From: Lutraria lutraria
Lineage: Eukaryota > Mollusca > Bivalvia > Venerida > Mactridae
Reading direction: 5' to 3'
Length of the DNA: 64,000 nt
Assembly (NCBI GenBank): GCA_964023205.1
Contig: OZ026833.1
Coordinates: 39,153,137-39,217,136, forward strand
In this document: positions 24,801 through 37,614 of the stretch, piece after piece
Numbering within the stretch: position 1 is the stretch's first letter
Layout: each line of letters starts with the position of its first letter
Notes under the pieces: generated by a model
What the model was told of the DNA's origin: nothing
The model's database searches: none
Seen by the model: only the letters and a program-made list of their open reading frames with translations
Made by a program: the position numbers and the translations under genes

Positions 24801-27800
24801 GAAGAAATATAATACGTACTACGTATGCATGCCATGATCGTTACATACATCATGCGTAATTTAGGAGTCCACCCGCTTAGCTTGATTTGATCGTTAAGTC
24901 CACGGATCTCGGATTGGTGAGTAAGAATCCCAGACGATAACTCCTCTTCGATAATTTTGTTGAAGAATTGAAGACATTGTTTTCAACGTCATTTGACCTC
25001 CACCTTTGTACCTTCATGTGCAGAAGTAACTGTTGGCAGACCAAGCTAGGTTAGTACCGGTAAACAATCCAGGAAAACTGGTTCTGGTGTATAATTGAAA
25101 CAAATGAACACGTTTAGTCATAAGAACAAACGTTTATATAAAATTACAAAAATTCAAAATTTGTCTCACTCGTTACATATATAAACGATTTTTCCACGTT
25201 TTGTTTAAAATTTCATTTTACATACATTCACGCCATATGTCACCATGCTGTTTATTGTGAAATATCATTGCTGCTTTGTAAACAGTCCTTTTCAGGACTA
25301 AATATGCAAATGAATATATTCTATTCTATAAAAATAATACGAAGTGCTTTGTTATAATTTTGGTTATACATATCTGGGTTAATAAGAAGTATGACTAATA
25401 CAACTCATTCACAATATTACGAACTTGTTGCTTTTTAGTTGTCCATGTTTGCAGGTTGATAATTCTGGCACAAGTTCCAACAGAATGTCATAATAATTCT
25501 GGTCCTTGAATGTCTCAGCAGCAACTATCATTTTGCACTGGACCTACAAGAAACTTATACAACTGTAAAATCTGTTTGACAAATAGACCCTTACCTTTTG
25601 ACCTTTCCGTTATTAAATATTATGTGTTTGATAGTACTATGGCGATATCTTTACTACAATAAGCATAACATGTCTACCATGCATGAACGCTTCAGTATAA
25701 TATACGAGGATTATTCAAAAGTTTTATTTCTAGTGTTTTTTCAGGAAATTAGGCCTATAATGAAGTATCCCACATAAAGCACATTCTCAAAGTGATCCAC
25801 GATTAGGTGCAGACGACTGATAAGAGAATTTGTAGCATTGCAGTCAGTAACATAGACACGTTTATGGTACGTATCAGTGAGTTACTGCACAATATAGCCC
25901 AAGGCGGCTCATAAATCTGATGATATATTATATGTATCAATATATAACACGTATATGTCCGTACATAACAGTATGAATAATAAATATAGTTTAATTCCTA
26001 CATAGGCTGACTTTTTCAATGTTACGACGGTATGAACATGAACTATGCAATGGACGTAAGCAAAAATGTTCTGTCTAGTGTTCTAAGCATTATGAAATAA
26101 GTATTGTATGCTATATTTTATTAAACTGTCAAAATGTATATTTCATGCACTTCATAGCTTCGGTGAGATTCGATTTCTTTCGTAAGTTATATAATGATAA
26201 GTTTAGTTATGCCGGTTGTCGAATGTACAATCAGGTATTTAACGATACGACACATAATATATTTACATGCGGAATGGGACATTCACTAACGTTAACATAG
26301 ACGAAAACTGTGGTAGGACGCTAAAAATAATCGGTCGTATTTAACGATCGTATAATTATTCAGCTTTGACAGTTTGATAAAATCGCACTATACCTGCATG
26401 TAATAACCATTAAACAGAACGTTGGAAGAATACACGTACCTTTGCGGCAGAGACGTGATATCCAAGCTTTCGTATAAACTTCATAAGATTGCTAAAAATG
26501 TGATCAACCAACTTAAAATGTATGCTCATGGTATGGCGTTATAAATATTATTGAGTGAAATATGCTCTGTGTGCTGTTATTTTTAACCTACTAATACTCT
26601 TCTCCTTTGCACAGAATGTAAAGCATTTTAGACTCTTAAGGTGTTAGGTTTTTGCACCATATTTATTCACGTTGCTAGGTTTTCCTTGGTGGATTGAGTA
26701 GCTTGAGTGATCTAGCACCTTTCTCTTTTACTAACAACCACGCATGGTCATGGTAATCAGTAAATGATTGCTTGCCATTACTACAGAAGAAGAAGAGTGA
26801 AGTTCACGTACAACTACATGCATGGCGAAGACACGTTTTATTTCAAATGACCATTTTATATTTTCATTTTGTCGTGACTCATATGGCTAATAGCGAGTGA
26901 AGTAAGAAACCTACCAATTTCAGTGCGTATTCCAACTCAAAGCTGCGATACAATGGATTGATATTCACCTGCAAAGAGTGGAAAATAAAACGTCGGAACA
27001 GAAACATAATAATTATACTTTGAATCATCATCCAGACCAATATACATCCAAATCATGTCAATACCAGGGGATACACGTGTATGGTTTTATCGTATGCATA
27101 ATATTTCTATGGCTAGAATGTAAAAGAAATATACATATTTTTTTATTATGTGTCTGCATAGAATGACAAGACACTTATCTCATATTGTAATATGCTATGC
27201 ATAAAAATGGGGATTTTAAGACATCTAATTATTAACACGTATATGCGGTCAGTAACTACATTGTGCATGTAAATAATATATAGTTCGAGTACATGTTGCC
27301 ATAATATATAAAAATCTCGATTATCAATCATCCAATGACATTGTCATAATCAACACATGTATTCAAGCCAATAATACTGGACATTTATAGAAATAATTGG
27401 ATTTAATTTAGAAAATGTTGAATTCAAATGAAACATAAGGATACAATAGAACTTTTATATTAAGGAAGACTGTGCACGCCATCACTTAACCAGTCTAAAA
27501 CTATTGAAAAGACGTTTTCGGGTTGCATGAAACATGTATACTGTTCATAGTTATATGTAGTGTTCGTGATGTCCTCTTGTAGCCCCTCAGATTAAACGGT
27601 CTACTTTTAATTGTCGATTCATTATTTATTTTGGCGCGTATCGATGGCAAGTTTAACCTTTTGTACGCTGTTGTAAAGCGAGACACATGTTAACTTAAAA
27701 GACCTAGCGACATTTAAGTGCTGGCCCGAATAGTTTATTTTATTACAGGATTCTGTGTTTTATGATTTACATGTATACTACGCTATTTTTCGGATTTGTA

Positions 27801-30270
27801 CCGAGCATTAACAAGTAATTACTTCTGTTCCTTTGTTGTATTGTAACGATCCTCGGTAACGACATATTTCTTTTATGAATGGAAGAGCATTTCGACGGAC
27901 TGACAATAAATTACTAAGAATTAAGTAAATCTTAATATTCAATTTTGAGTATCGTTAATCCGAGACAATCTTTGATAACAAAATGATTTGAATATCGGTT
28001 GAGCTTTGTGATTGCTGGATAGTCAATCAAATTAAGATTGTATGGAATTTACGCAAAATGATAAAATCTAAATTATATATAGTTACTTACCAGAATTATT
28101 CCGGCCCTCGCGGTAGCATATTGAGTAAGGACCCATTCGAGGGAGTTTGGGCCCCATATTCCAACTCTGTCCCCTTTTTTAACACCAAGTTCAAGGAGAC
28201 CAGCTGCTAGACGATCACTCTAAAAGTTACAATAAAATAAATTCAAAAGTCTCTATGGACGTCATTCCGGGCTTTAGGCAAGTATCTACAAATATATACG
28301 ACAATGCCTCAATGACAATCTTGTAATTAGAATCTGTTTTATCTTAATAATGAAAAACTATACTTGTATAGTTATCATAATACTGTAACTGAAGTGTTGT
28401 AACATTGTCAACTTAATATTTTTTTCAAACCACATAAAACTAAAATAACCTCTAAAAGAAAATAAACAAGAAATAATTACAGTAAACATAATTATAGTGG
28501 GTTAGGATATAGTGAAGAATCGGATACATATATATAGAAAATACATGGTAAGTGCCGAGATAGATAGTGGTTATACGATGAGGCTTAGACGGCTGAAATG
28601 GGCGAGTCTCTGGTGAGTCCATTTTAGCTTTCATGCCGAACCAGGTAAACTTTCATCATCTCGGCACCAACCATTTATTCGATTTATCCTGTTTCTACAT
28701 AGAATATCTGTTTCTACAAGAAAGTAATTCTTAAAACTATATTTACTTGGAATTAACAACACACGTTTTACAGTCTCATAACCGATCATGCAGCAACGCG
28801 ACATGACAATAACATAGTCTCATACAGACGTTATGATGTTTGGAATAAAAACTCAATCCGGTCACTGCTTTAAAAGGACTAAAACTAAGTAAGAACAGGA
28901 TAAAAGTAGTTATAATGTGTGGATATAATGAAAAATGTAAATAACTAAGTAATTTTCGGGTTCCCTAGATATTCACCGTAACCGTGTTCAGCTGTATTGT
29001 ACGTGTTTAATTCATTAACAGTTAAAGTTAAGTAAAATACCTCTTCAAGTAACTGTGAGAAGCTTTTTCTGATACCAGCAGAAACAAAAACAACAGCATC
29101 TCTGTCTGGGGTTAGTTCAGTTTGAGACTGCAACAAGTTCCCTATTGTTTTACCCTTCAAAGGGATTTCACCGGCCCCATGTGTATAGCTCAATTTTGTG
29201 GCATAGTGGCGGCAGCTGAAAAGCAATCGACATGAGATTTAAGCATAATAATTACTCGTAGGTATTTACCACAGGCAGTAGTAACGCTCCTGTCATGGTA
29301 AAATTGTAACAAGTATTTTTAAACATACAAATGTAACCAAAAATCATCTTTAATGAATTTAAACGTGTCACGGGGTGATCGGTGTTCCAGTGGTAACGCG
29401 CTGGACTACTAAACGATAGGTCGTGGATTCGAATTTCGGCTACGCATTTCGATATTTTAGGGACGCAATTTCAATGTCCCCATCTCAACTATACCGAGCC
29501 AGGTATATATACTGTCTTAAGAATATCATCGGAAACGAGTGAGGCGTGCATCGATGCTTTACACCGGGCACGATAAAGAACCAGAAAAAGACCGAGCACT
29601 AGAATATATTCGTCTCGAAACGAAAAGAGTAGGGATATAAATGCCCGGTTCCGCTGTCGAATGGGCCGTCAAACAAGTAACTACGTGTTTGAGTTACGTT
29701 CTTATTGTTCATGCTACATCATCTAGATGAACGGAACCACACAGATTACAGTGATCAACTAATTTAGAATAAAACTGAAGGATGGACACGAAAGTAAGAA
29801 TTTTGGAAACAACCAATTATTGTTAGACTGTTAATTCTGCTGATTCAGAATATCAGTTTAGATACTTTTTGAAAAGGGGCTCTCAATTCGTGTGCACTTG
29901 GATTCATTTTGGAAATACGTATCGTACCAAGCATAAACAAGGTTAAACAAGTCCACCCGTCAATCAATCAGCATGGCATTTGTAGATACATATCATTTTT
30001 ACCGGTCAATTTGTAAATAAACATTGGCTGAAGCCTGTGCGCTCGACAAACAAACTAATCGCGTACAAGTTTCAATAAAGTGACTATCACTCTGCACACC
30101 TATCCGATAGAAATCTATAAACGTATTCGTTCGAACTAACTGATCTTAAATAAATACAGCACTTACTTTGTGCAATTACTTGTCCTCCATAAGACGTTTC
30201 TGTGAATAGTTCCATTGAATGCTGCTAATTCCGTGTAAATATTAAACACATATCTAGAAGTTTTAAACAT
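15892..30270 (-). CDS. ACSF2: Medium-chain acyl-CoA ligase ACSF2-like, complete
   Basis: Fifteen exons: 30,270-30,167; 29,215-29,041; 28,219-28,091; 26,968-26,915; 25,543-25,425; 24,705-24,658; 23,639-23,522; 23,017-22,922; 22,469-22,321; 21,962-21,794; 21,275-21,168; 20,860-20,712; 17,132-16,991; 16,554-16,444; 16,029-15,892. All introns are GT-AG and phases close: 1,809 nt, 602 aa (human ACSF2, 615). The protein activates fatty acids to acyl-CoA through an acyl-AMP intermediate. Visible motifs are the AMP-binding loop ([15 protein letters not shown]), [39 protein letters not shown] and the C-terminal catalytic lysine ([15 protein letters not shown]). Exon 1 encodes [18 protein letters not shown], a basic amphipathic leader fitting mitochondrial import. 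The start is the only ATG that joins exon 2 in phase. A partial tandem paralogue follows at 9,155-13,595. Confidence 0.93.
17704..19807. repeat. Recurrent TGTCCCGAGTGTAAC motif in ACSF2 intron 12
   Basis: The 15-base word TGTCCCGAGTGTAAC occurs exactly at 17,704, 18,096 and 19,793, inverted at 18,620-18,634, and in shortened form at 18,261 (ends GTAAAG) and 19,041 (GTCCCGAGTGTA). Spacings are irregular (165-750 bases) and the DNA between is AT-rich with no shared unit that I can see. Intron 12 (17,133-20,711) is otherwise empty. Possible explanations are repeated insertion of one element's terminus or a clustered binding site. Confidence 0.75.
18963..19049. repeat. Tandem duplication, two 43-base units
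   Basis: TGTTTTACTTAAAAYAAACA followed by AAGAAGAAATTGTGAGTC occurs twice in a row. The second unit runs into a GTCCCGAGTGTA motif copy. Confidence 0.8.
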
Positions 30271-30390
30271 GCTTAAAGGTAAGTAAATAGCACGTTCATA
30301 ACGTTGTTAGAGTACCTCGTCCATATCAACACAGCTGAACGAAATAATGTAAACATTTTAGGATGATCCCGGTCTCACAAATTACGACGT
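27187..30390. repeat. Paralogous block shared with 7,390-13,720
   Basis: Exons 1-3 of the complete ACSF2-like gene, parts of the surrounding introns and the 5' flank match 7,390-13,720 by eye. Anchors outside exons are AAAATGGGGATTTT (27,205 and 7,623), TATATGTAGTGTTCGTG, GTAAATATTAAACA (30,234 and 13,560) and GATGATCCCG (30,362 and 13,698). The left-hand block is longer because it has gained a LINE and a MITE in its introns. This indicates tandem duplication of the gene. Confidence 0.8.
29371..29700 (+). repeat. tRNA-derived SINE
   Basis: Begins with a tRNA-like head: GTTCCAGTGGTAACGCGCTG (A box) and GGTCGTGGATTCGAATTTCG (B box), about 35 bases apart. An unrelated body follows. It lies in intron 1 of the complete ACSF2-like gene. 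Confidence 0.6.
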
Positions 30391-33300
30391 TTAAATCTAA
30401 CACAAGACATACACATATAACTGATTTTAGCGTGACATTGTATTAAAACGTAGTCGATAAGTAACTGTGTCATTTGATCCATGCACATGTATTAAGATAA
30501 TCATATAATACGTATATGCACGGTTTAACCCATTTTATCAACACGTACACATAGTAGAGGATAGTAGAGGTTCTACAGCTACGCCCCAGTCCGTAGTATA
30601 ATATTATAAGGCTTGACTTGAGTAGAGTGAGTAGGGATCGTCAAATTAAGCGTGTAATTATGCACCTCCGCGTACCTGAAAATGCTACTAAGTATGTCAA
30701 CCTTAGCATACTAATTACAACAAAATACGGTTTTGATAAACTCGAGCTCGGACATTTTGAAGTACAAACTGTACGTATATACTTCCTTCCGGACGCATCG
30801 TTCTTTATTTCGTTGTTATGAATATAATGAAATCTGAATACAATGAAATAATAGTTTGGGTTCCCCAGTTATTCACGATAACCATGTTCTGCTGTAACTG
30901 TAATTTTGCCATTGGCTTTTAAAGCATAGCTATCCGATATCAAATGTTCTGGTCTACCTTCATTTACACCGAATCCAGAGAAGTTTTATTTCGCGGACGG
31001 TGCATACACTTTCTCACCATTTTTTAAAACTTTTCTACATGCTTTCAAGAGCCTAAAAAAGTCCCGACCTACCTCCATCGTTTATAATGAGGATGTAACC
31101 AGAAAACAATCAATTTTTAGGCCGTAATAATAATCAAACAGTAGGATGGAAATATAAGTGGCCAGATATTTAAACGCGTTAACAGGACGACTACACCGGA
31201 TTATTATCAACTCATGACCAGGTGACTATAACTGGATACCGTAGCTTTACATAGCCATCACTCGCTCGGTGCGCATGAATTTTGATGCGGACTAAAGTAC
31301 CCCACGTTTTTATACATCCGCCATACAATTTTGTTAAATTAGTTTCCGTTCCATGTTGCAGTGCAAGTCTATGTAAGTTCAGTTTCTAAGTGTACTTTTA
31401 GTACATTGATTAATAGTAAAAACCGGTACCAACGAATACATCTACAAGCCAGTGAAATTAATTTTCTATGTGTTATCATAATTGAAATAGAATATTTCCA
31501 AATGCAATGGAAGCTTTGCTTATGCAGCTACAACCCTGCCGTACCATGCGGGAGCTATAAAAGAAAATAATACAAAATGTATTGTCTCACCAGCCTTAAT
31601 TATTACAAACTGGATTAAAATGTAATAATACTGTATTTAGTCACATTTACATACAAAGAAATATTTTCATTACTAGATGGACTTATCACTATATATGCAT
31701 TTATTTATTTTTCAACAATGCTTTAGTTATGTTCGGCGGCCGTTTCACTAAACCAGTTTTCCTGGACTTTATTCTAACCAGTAACTTGCCCTTCCACTAC
31801 AAAACCGGCAACTATTCCATGGATGAATGCTCGTGAAGGAAAATCGTCATTGTTATCAAACTTTCATGGAAGGACCTGCCGCGACCGGGACTCGAGTCCG
31901 GATCGCCGAGTTATAATCCAGCTCACCATAACCACTAGACCACTGCAGCGCCCCATATGTAAGCTATAAATATATGTACGTACCATATACACGTACCTGG
32001 TATTCAACGAAAAGCGTCAGCAAACAGCATAGTTCAATAACAAACATCATTATTGCACTGATTGTATGGTAGGAAATGCATCCTTGAGCTTTTTGGCAGG
32101 CATTCCACAAAATCTTCAAAATATGTATTAACATTCCATAGACTGGGGTAAATCAACACAAACATGTAACCAACTATTTGTGTAATAGAGTTAAAGTGCA
32201 GCTAGAAATTTGTGAAACCACCACGAATTTGAACAGTCGCACCCGGAAGTAAATTCTAGTTCCTTTTTGGTGATACTACGTGTGTGATTTACCCGGGGAC
32301 TGTTTATATGACTGTATAAGTATTGGCAGTGAGCAGATTAACTCATCACTAGACTATGCAAGCACCATTCTAATAGTAGGAAATGTCGGTAAAACTGTAC
32401 ATCAATATTAAAATATAATCAGTGGGGCTGCAATAAAGGAGCATATCCATGCCTGTTGGACTTTATTATTACTGGACTATACTCCTAACCAAGTTCTACC
32501 GGTAGCTTTGCCGTGTTCTCAAATTCGTAAATAGTTTGTACATGTCCGGGGTATTGTAAACAAGTAGGCCAGCTTCATAAATCTATGCACGTTAAACCGG
32601 TTAAAAAGCTGTCAATTAAGTTAGCGCATAAACTTTAAAGGATTAAAGTATTTGAATAGAGATTTTTTATTGTACATTTATTAAACTTTCTTGACTACAG
32701 TCCGGAAGTAGGAAGCGTAAGCAAGCAGGGTAGTATCCACATTGCATAGAGTAGTGGATACTGTTAGAGCCATGTATTTGAGCAATAGTTTTCTAATATG
32801 ATACAATACAGATCGATATTCTCGTTCCCATGTCAAACTCCAAAAGTTTTTTTTCACAAAGCGGCGATGAACATTAAATTATTACTATTTGCAGTAAGGT
32901 GAAGATTACCAGAAGGCTTGCGCTCGGTACATACACGTTGCAGATTTTTTTATCATACTAACGAACAATTTATTTTCTAAAGCGGTGAATACTGACAAAA
33001 CATGAAGAAAAATATGCAGTTGCATTATATACATTCTCGGATGAACATTTCTTTTTCATTATGCATTCTTTTTGTACTTTGTTATAGTTCCGGGGCAGAT
33101 GAAAACAATAAGTGCCAATTACATCTCATTTCTTTGTTGGCATTGGTTTAACTTTAGATTCATCTTGAATACTATTTCTTATTTATTGCAGTCGTATTGG
33201 CGCTTTGAATATAACACGCACCTCGAACAAGACGAACAGAACATGTAATACAGTGTAGTACGTAGGTTTAACGATGTATTTGTATCCAATATTTTCAGCA

Positions 33301-33837
33301 TCAATAACAAACTTGATTATTCAATCCGTTTTATTTTCAAGCTGAATTCCAGTGCGGAAGTACTAGCCAATATAGGTACAAAAGTAGGGGTAATGCTAAA
33401 GCAAAAAGCAAAGTGTTAAAAGAAACAACATGTGACCTAAAGCTTTGGTACCTTGCTAGGAAAAAGCATTACACTCTATTGTACGAATAAGTTTTTAACT
33501 TGTAAGATGAAATATATATTTCGTTGAAATGTGAAAGGACATTCATTACACTAACTCAAATAATAGAGACATCTTTCAGCCTAATCGAACAAGCTCAAAT
33601 TGAATTTGCTAATTGTACAAATTACATGATGCTAATTAAGATGGTGTTGGCAGTATCAAATACAATGTATCACAAAATGTCTCACAAATGAATCAATTAC
33701 TAGTTCCGTGAAATACACATTTTGTTCCGACTTTCGAGTTCGTCATGCTATTGTAGTAAATTAAACTACATGGATGTTTATGTATTGTATATAGATAAAA
33801 ATATTCACTCAAATGTATAGTGTAATACAACAGAACT
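30391..33837. other. Intergenic, ACSF2 5' flank to HSP70 3' end
   Basis: No gene recognised. A 67-codon open frame at 30,618-30,821 lacks any recognised motif. A repeat end (GGTTCCCCAGTTATTCAC and ACCATGTTCTGCTGTA) lies at 30,858-30,898 and resembles sequence at 28,960-29,000 and 49,120-49,146. Confidence 0.5.
31866..31953 (-). repeat. tRNA-derived sequence (SINE head)
   Basis: The minus strand reads GGCGCTGCAGTGGTCTAGTG (A box) and CGGACTCGAGTCCCGG (B box with perfect T stem). The anticodon arm is irregular, so a SINE is more likely than a tRNA gene. Confidence 0.6.
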
Positions 33838-36800
33838 TTAATCTACTTCTTCTACAGTAGGTCCGGAACCGGAAGTGGAGCCACCGGGAGTAGCCGAACC
33901 TTGCGAACCTCCATGAAGTTTTGTCATAATAGGAGAACATGCTTTCTGTAATTCTTGCAGGCGATGTTCATACTCATCTTTTTCTGCAAGAGTGTTATCA
34001 TCAAGCCATTTCAATGCCTCCTCGCACTTACTGATCACTGTTTGTTTGTCAGATTCTTGTAATTTATCCCCGGCATCATTAGCGGCTTGCTTCAAGGAGA
34101 ATATGTAATTTTCTAACTGGTTCCTGGACGAAACTCGCTGCCTTTGTGTTTCGTCTTCGGCCTTATATTTTTCTGCGTCATTAACCATTTTCTCTATATC
34201 AGTTTTAGAAAGTCTTCCCTTGTCGTTTGTGATTGTTATCTTATTCGATCGCCCAGTGCTCTTGTCTTCAGCCGACACGTTTAGGATACCGTTTGCGTCT
34301 ATATCAAATGTCACCTCGATCTGAGGAACACCACGTGGTGCTGGTGGAATACCAGTCAATTCAAACCGACCTAGCAAATTGTTATCCTTCGTCATGGCTC
34401 GTTCTCCTTCATACACCTGTATAGTAACCGCAGGCTGATTATCGGAGTAAGTTGTGAATGTTTTCGACGTTTTTGCTGGGATTCTCGTATTCCGATCGAT
34501 TAAGTTTGTCATGACACCACCCGCTGTTTCTATACCGAGGGATAACGGGGCAACATCGACGAGCAGTACATCTTTAATTGCATCGCTTGCATCACCGGAC
34601 AAAACAGCTGCTTGGATAGCGGCACCATACGCCACCGCTTCATCCGGGTTTATAGATTTGTTTAATTCTTTTCCATTCATGAAATCTTGCAAAAGTTTTT
34701 GTATTTTCGGTATACGTGTGGAACCCCCTACGAGAACAATGTCATTTATTTTGCTTTTGTCCATTTTGGCGTCTCGCAGAGCTTTTTCAACAGGTTCTAG
34801 AGTGCCACGAAATAGGTCTGAGCACAATTCTTCGAATCTTGCTCTAGTGATTTTTGTGTAATAATCAATTCCGTCAAACAGGGAATCTATCTCGATACTT
34901 GCCTCTGTACTGCTAGACAGAGTGCGTTTGGCGCGTTCACAAGACGTACGCAAACGGCGAATGGCTCGGTTATTTTTACTCAAATCTTTATGGTATTTTC
35001 TTTCGAATTCCTTCGCGAAATGGTTGACAAGGCGGTTATCGAAATCCTCTCCACCAAGATGGGTGTCCCCGGCAGTCGATCGTACCTCAAACATGGAACC
35101 CTCGTCGATGGTAAGAATAGAAACGTCAAATGTGCCACCGCCAAGATCATAGATGAGAACGTTTTTCTCACCAGACAGACTTTTGTCTAAACCGTATGCC
35201 AAAGCTGCAGCCGTAGGCTCGTTGATTATTCTGAGAACGTTCAACCCAGCAATGGCGCCCGCATCTTTTGTTGCCTGGCGTTGGGAATCGTTAAAATATG
35301 CGGGAACCGTAACTACGGCATCATTCAGATTCTTCCCTAAGTAAGCTTCAGCCGTTTCTCTCATCTTTACTAATACCATTGAGCTGATCTCCTCCGCCGA
35401 AAATTGTTTCATCTCTCCTTTGTATTCTACAGAAATCAAAGGCTTGCCAGCTTTATTTATTAATTTGAACGGCCAATTTTTCACGTCGCTTTGAACAGAC
35501 TGGTCGTCAAATTTTCGTCCGATCAGTCGCTTGGCATCGAATATGGTGTTCATTGAATTCATGGCTGCTTGGTTCTTAGCTGCGTCGCCTGAAATAAAGC
35601 AATGTGGATTTTTCAGATGCTCCTTTACATTTATTATACGAAGGGCATTGGATGAGCCGATAAAACCGAAAACTTGAATTAATCTGTTACTAAGTAATCG
35701 AATGTTGTTTAATTTTGAGTTTGTGGATCTTGGCGAATGCGTTTGGGACAATTTTATTATCTATTATTATTATCTAAGATACATTGAATTTTTACGAATA
35801 CATAAATAACATTAATTGTGCTTCGGGAACGCGAATGAACGAGAACTATTGAATAAAATCGATAGGCAACAGGTAACAAGTAGATGGTTCCCATTTTGTT
35901 TATGTAAGCATCTAAATGTATCCAAACATAACCAGCGTAAAAACAAGTTATTCATTTAATGTATTTTACGAATATTTAGCAGATGTAGTAATCCTAGGTA
36001 TGCAGACGAAAATTGTCTCGTATTATGTAATGAGCCATCGTAAAGGTGGTGGGTGTAAAGATTTCAGAATCTAGTGAAATACCGGAACTAAGTCATTTAA
36101 ATGGAATATGGAACTAAGCCAATTAATATACAATAATTGATATTTTAGTCCAACATGATTACAATAAACCACGTAGTACAGTAGACTCGTATGAAAATTA
36201 TGTTCAGTATCTATTTTCGCTCCCAAGCCTCGTAAATACATTTCAAAGTAAAGTAAATTTCAAAGTACATGTAATATAAACTTCATTGAAATATTGATTT
36301 CGATCAAATGTAAATTTCGATGTAATGCTACTTTCAATGTAATGTAAATTTCAATATGGAGTTGATTTTAATGGATTGGATTGAATAAAGTGTGTATATA
36401 GAAAATTGATTAGTCGGTCCAAAGGATCCGCGAATTCACTACGTCCGCGTTCTACTGTAGTTTGTATACTGTTACGACAGTGAATGGCTAGAAGCGATGG
36501 ATATATATATAATATATCATATATAAAACAGTAAAACTTCGTTATCTCGAGTAGTCATCAAAACAGGCTTAAATGCTCGACATAGAGTGGTCACAATAAC
36601 AAGTTTATTATGCGTTTGTTGAAAACTGACGCGACTTCAAAACCACCTCGAGATAGGCTTAGTGCTGGTTATATCGATGCTCGTAATAACGAAGTTTTAC
36701 TGTAAATATATTTACTTATAATAATAAACAAACACTGCTCTACATGACACTCACCTATTAATCTCTCAGTGTCAGTGAAAGCGACATAACTAGGCGTTGT

Positions 36801-36899
36801 CCTATTTCCTTGGTCGTTGGCAATTATTTCCACTTTCCCGTGCTGAAACACCCCAACGCACGAGTATGTCGTGCCAAGATCAATTCCAATGGCAACCAT
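33838..36899 (-). CDS. HSP70: Cytosolic heat shock protein 70
   Basis: Two coding exons, 36,899-36,755 and 35,588-33,838, joined in phase 1 over a 1,166-bp GT-AG intron placed after TERLIG (1,896 nt, 631 aa). It is an ATP-driven protein-folding chaperone. The three family signatures are present: IDLGTTYS (residues 6-13), [14 protein letters not shown] (about 194) and [17 protein letters not shown] (about 332). The C-terminus is [14 protein letters not shown] marks the cytosolic/nuclear form that binds TPR co-chaperones. The intron falls at a site used by vertebrate HSC70 genes. The sequence from 35,751 to 35,589 is intron, not coding. A 5'-UTR intron and heat-shock-like promoter lie upstream. 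Length is near the lower end for the family (about 630-655). Confidence 0.95.
36529..36702. mobile_element. MITE with CAGTAAAACTTCGTTAT ends
   Basis: A 174-bp element in the HSP70 coding intron with 17-base inverted ends CAGTAAAACTTCGTTAT and ATAACGAAGTTTTACTG. The ends resemble pogo/Tigger-type Tc1-mariner termini (CAGT...TCGTTAT). TA follows the right end; the left flank is AA, so the target site has mutated. Confidence 0.75.
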
Positions 36900-37315
36900 G
36901 TTTGATAAACTTCCGGCTTACTACTTCTATAAACCTCTGCAAAAAGAATGTTTAAAATTATTTTTGGCACACTTCAATACATCTAATGCAGAAAGGTTAT
37001 ACTAATCCGATAGATTTTTTATGGTATGTATAATATTCATGTATCCATCAAGTTCGTGAAATTTTATATTAATTATATTCAAAAATAAATATCACAAAAA
37101 CTCTTGTTTCCAACGAAATTTCTTTAAATCCGATTTATGAAATATGTTAATGCTCTATCATGCAAACATCCAATACGTACATTTAACTGATATTTTGTCG
37201 CGTCAAACAAAACACAACAAAACACACTCAAATCTAACAGTATAAACGATAAACGACATAATTTTATATTCTCGATAACGTACCTGTATAATATAGGAAT
37301 GCAGTTTGTGAAGTG
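36900..37315 (-). other. HSP70 5'-UTR with intron
   Basis: Minus-strand reading gives a donor CAG/GTACG (exon end 37,284) and an acceptor TTTTTGCAG/AGG (exon resumes 36,936), enclosing a 347-bp intron in the leader. The TSS near 37,315 is inferred from the TATA-like box. Confidence 0.55.
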
Positions 37316-37340
37316 ATGAACAGCAATCGCTGCAAGCCGT

Positions 37341-37400
37341 ATATAAATAGTTTGTTTTCCCTCGCTTTCGCTTTATTTACATCTGACAAGGTTCTAGAAG
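37341..37400 (-). promoter_or_regulatory. HSP70 core promoter, TATA-like box and heat shock element
   Basis: A TATA-like run (minus strand CTATTTATAT, 37,341-37,350) lies about 65 bases upstream of the leader exon's 3' end. At 37,392-37,399 is TTCTAGAA, a perfect inverted pair of heat-shock-factor half sites (TTCnnGAA). A looser GAA-rich group (GGAAGTCTCGAATG) lies at 37,491-37,504. This fits stress-inducible expression. Confidence 0.6.
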
Positions 37401-37614
37401 CTGGCCACGGACCAAAGTACAATGTAATGAGTAATACTCTGTTTTAACGTATTATGAAACGCTCGTCTGTCGAGAAATTGATCGTAGGCGGAAGTCTCGA
37501 ATGATCGAGAAAGTTAGGTGAAGATATGCAAAAAATGTCTTGTAATTCTTTTCTAATCGATTCATCAAATACACCTGAATGTAAAATGGGTTTTATAACG
37601 AACATGCATAATTA

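Noticed and set aside
26434..26491. Potential extra ACSF2 exon (reads [17 protein letters not shown]) with AG and GT borders
   Set aside because: Exon 4 (ends ALKL) joins directly in phase 0 to exon 5 (VQCKMIV), exactly matching the ACSF2 family spacing. The segment would add about 17-19 residues not in the family and is out of phase when spliced.
34454..35344. Antisense open frames over HSP70
   Set aside because: Shadows of a strongly biased coding exon on the opposite strand; no family features.
35589..35751. N-terminal extension of the long HSP70 frame (MSQTHSPRS...)
   Set aside because: It is intron read-through: a good acceptor at 35,590-35,589 joins in phase to the exon at 36,899-36,755, which carries the canonical N-terminus.
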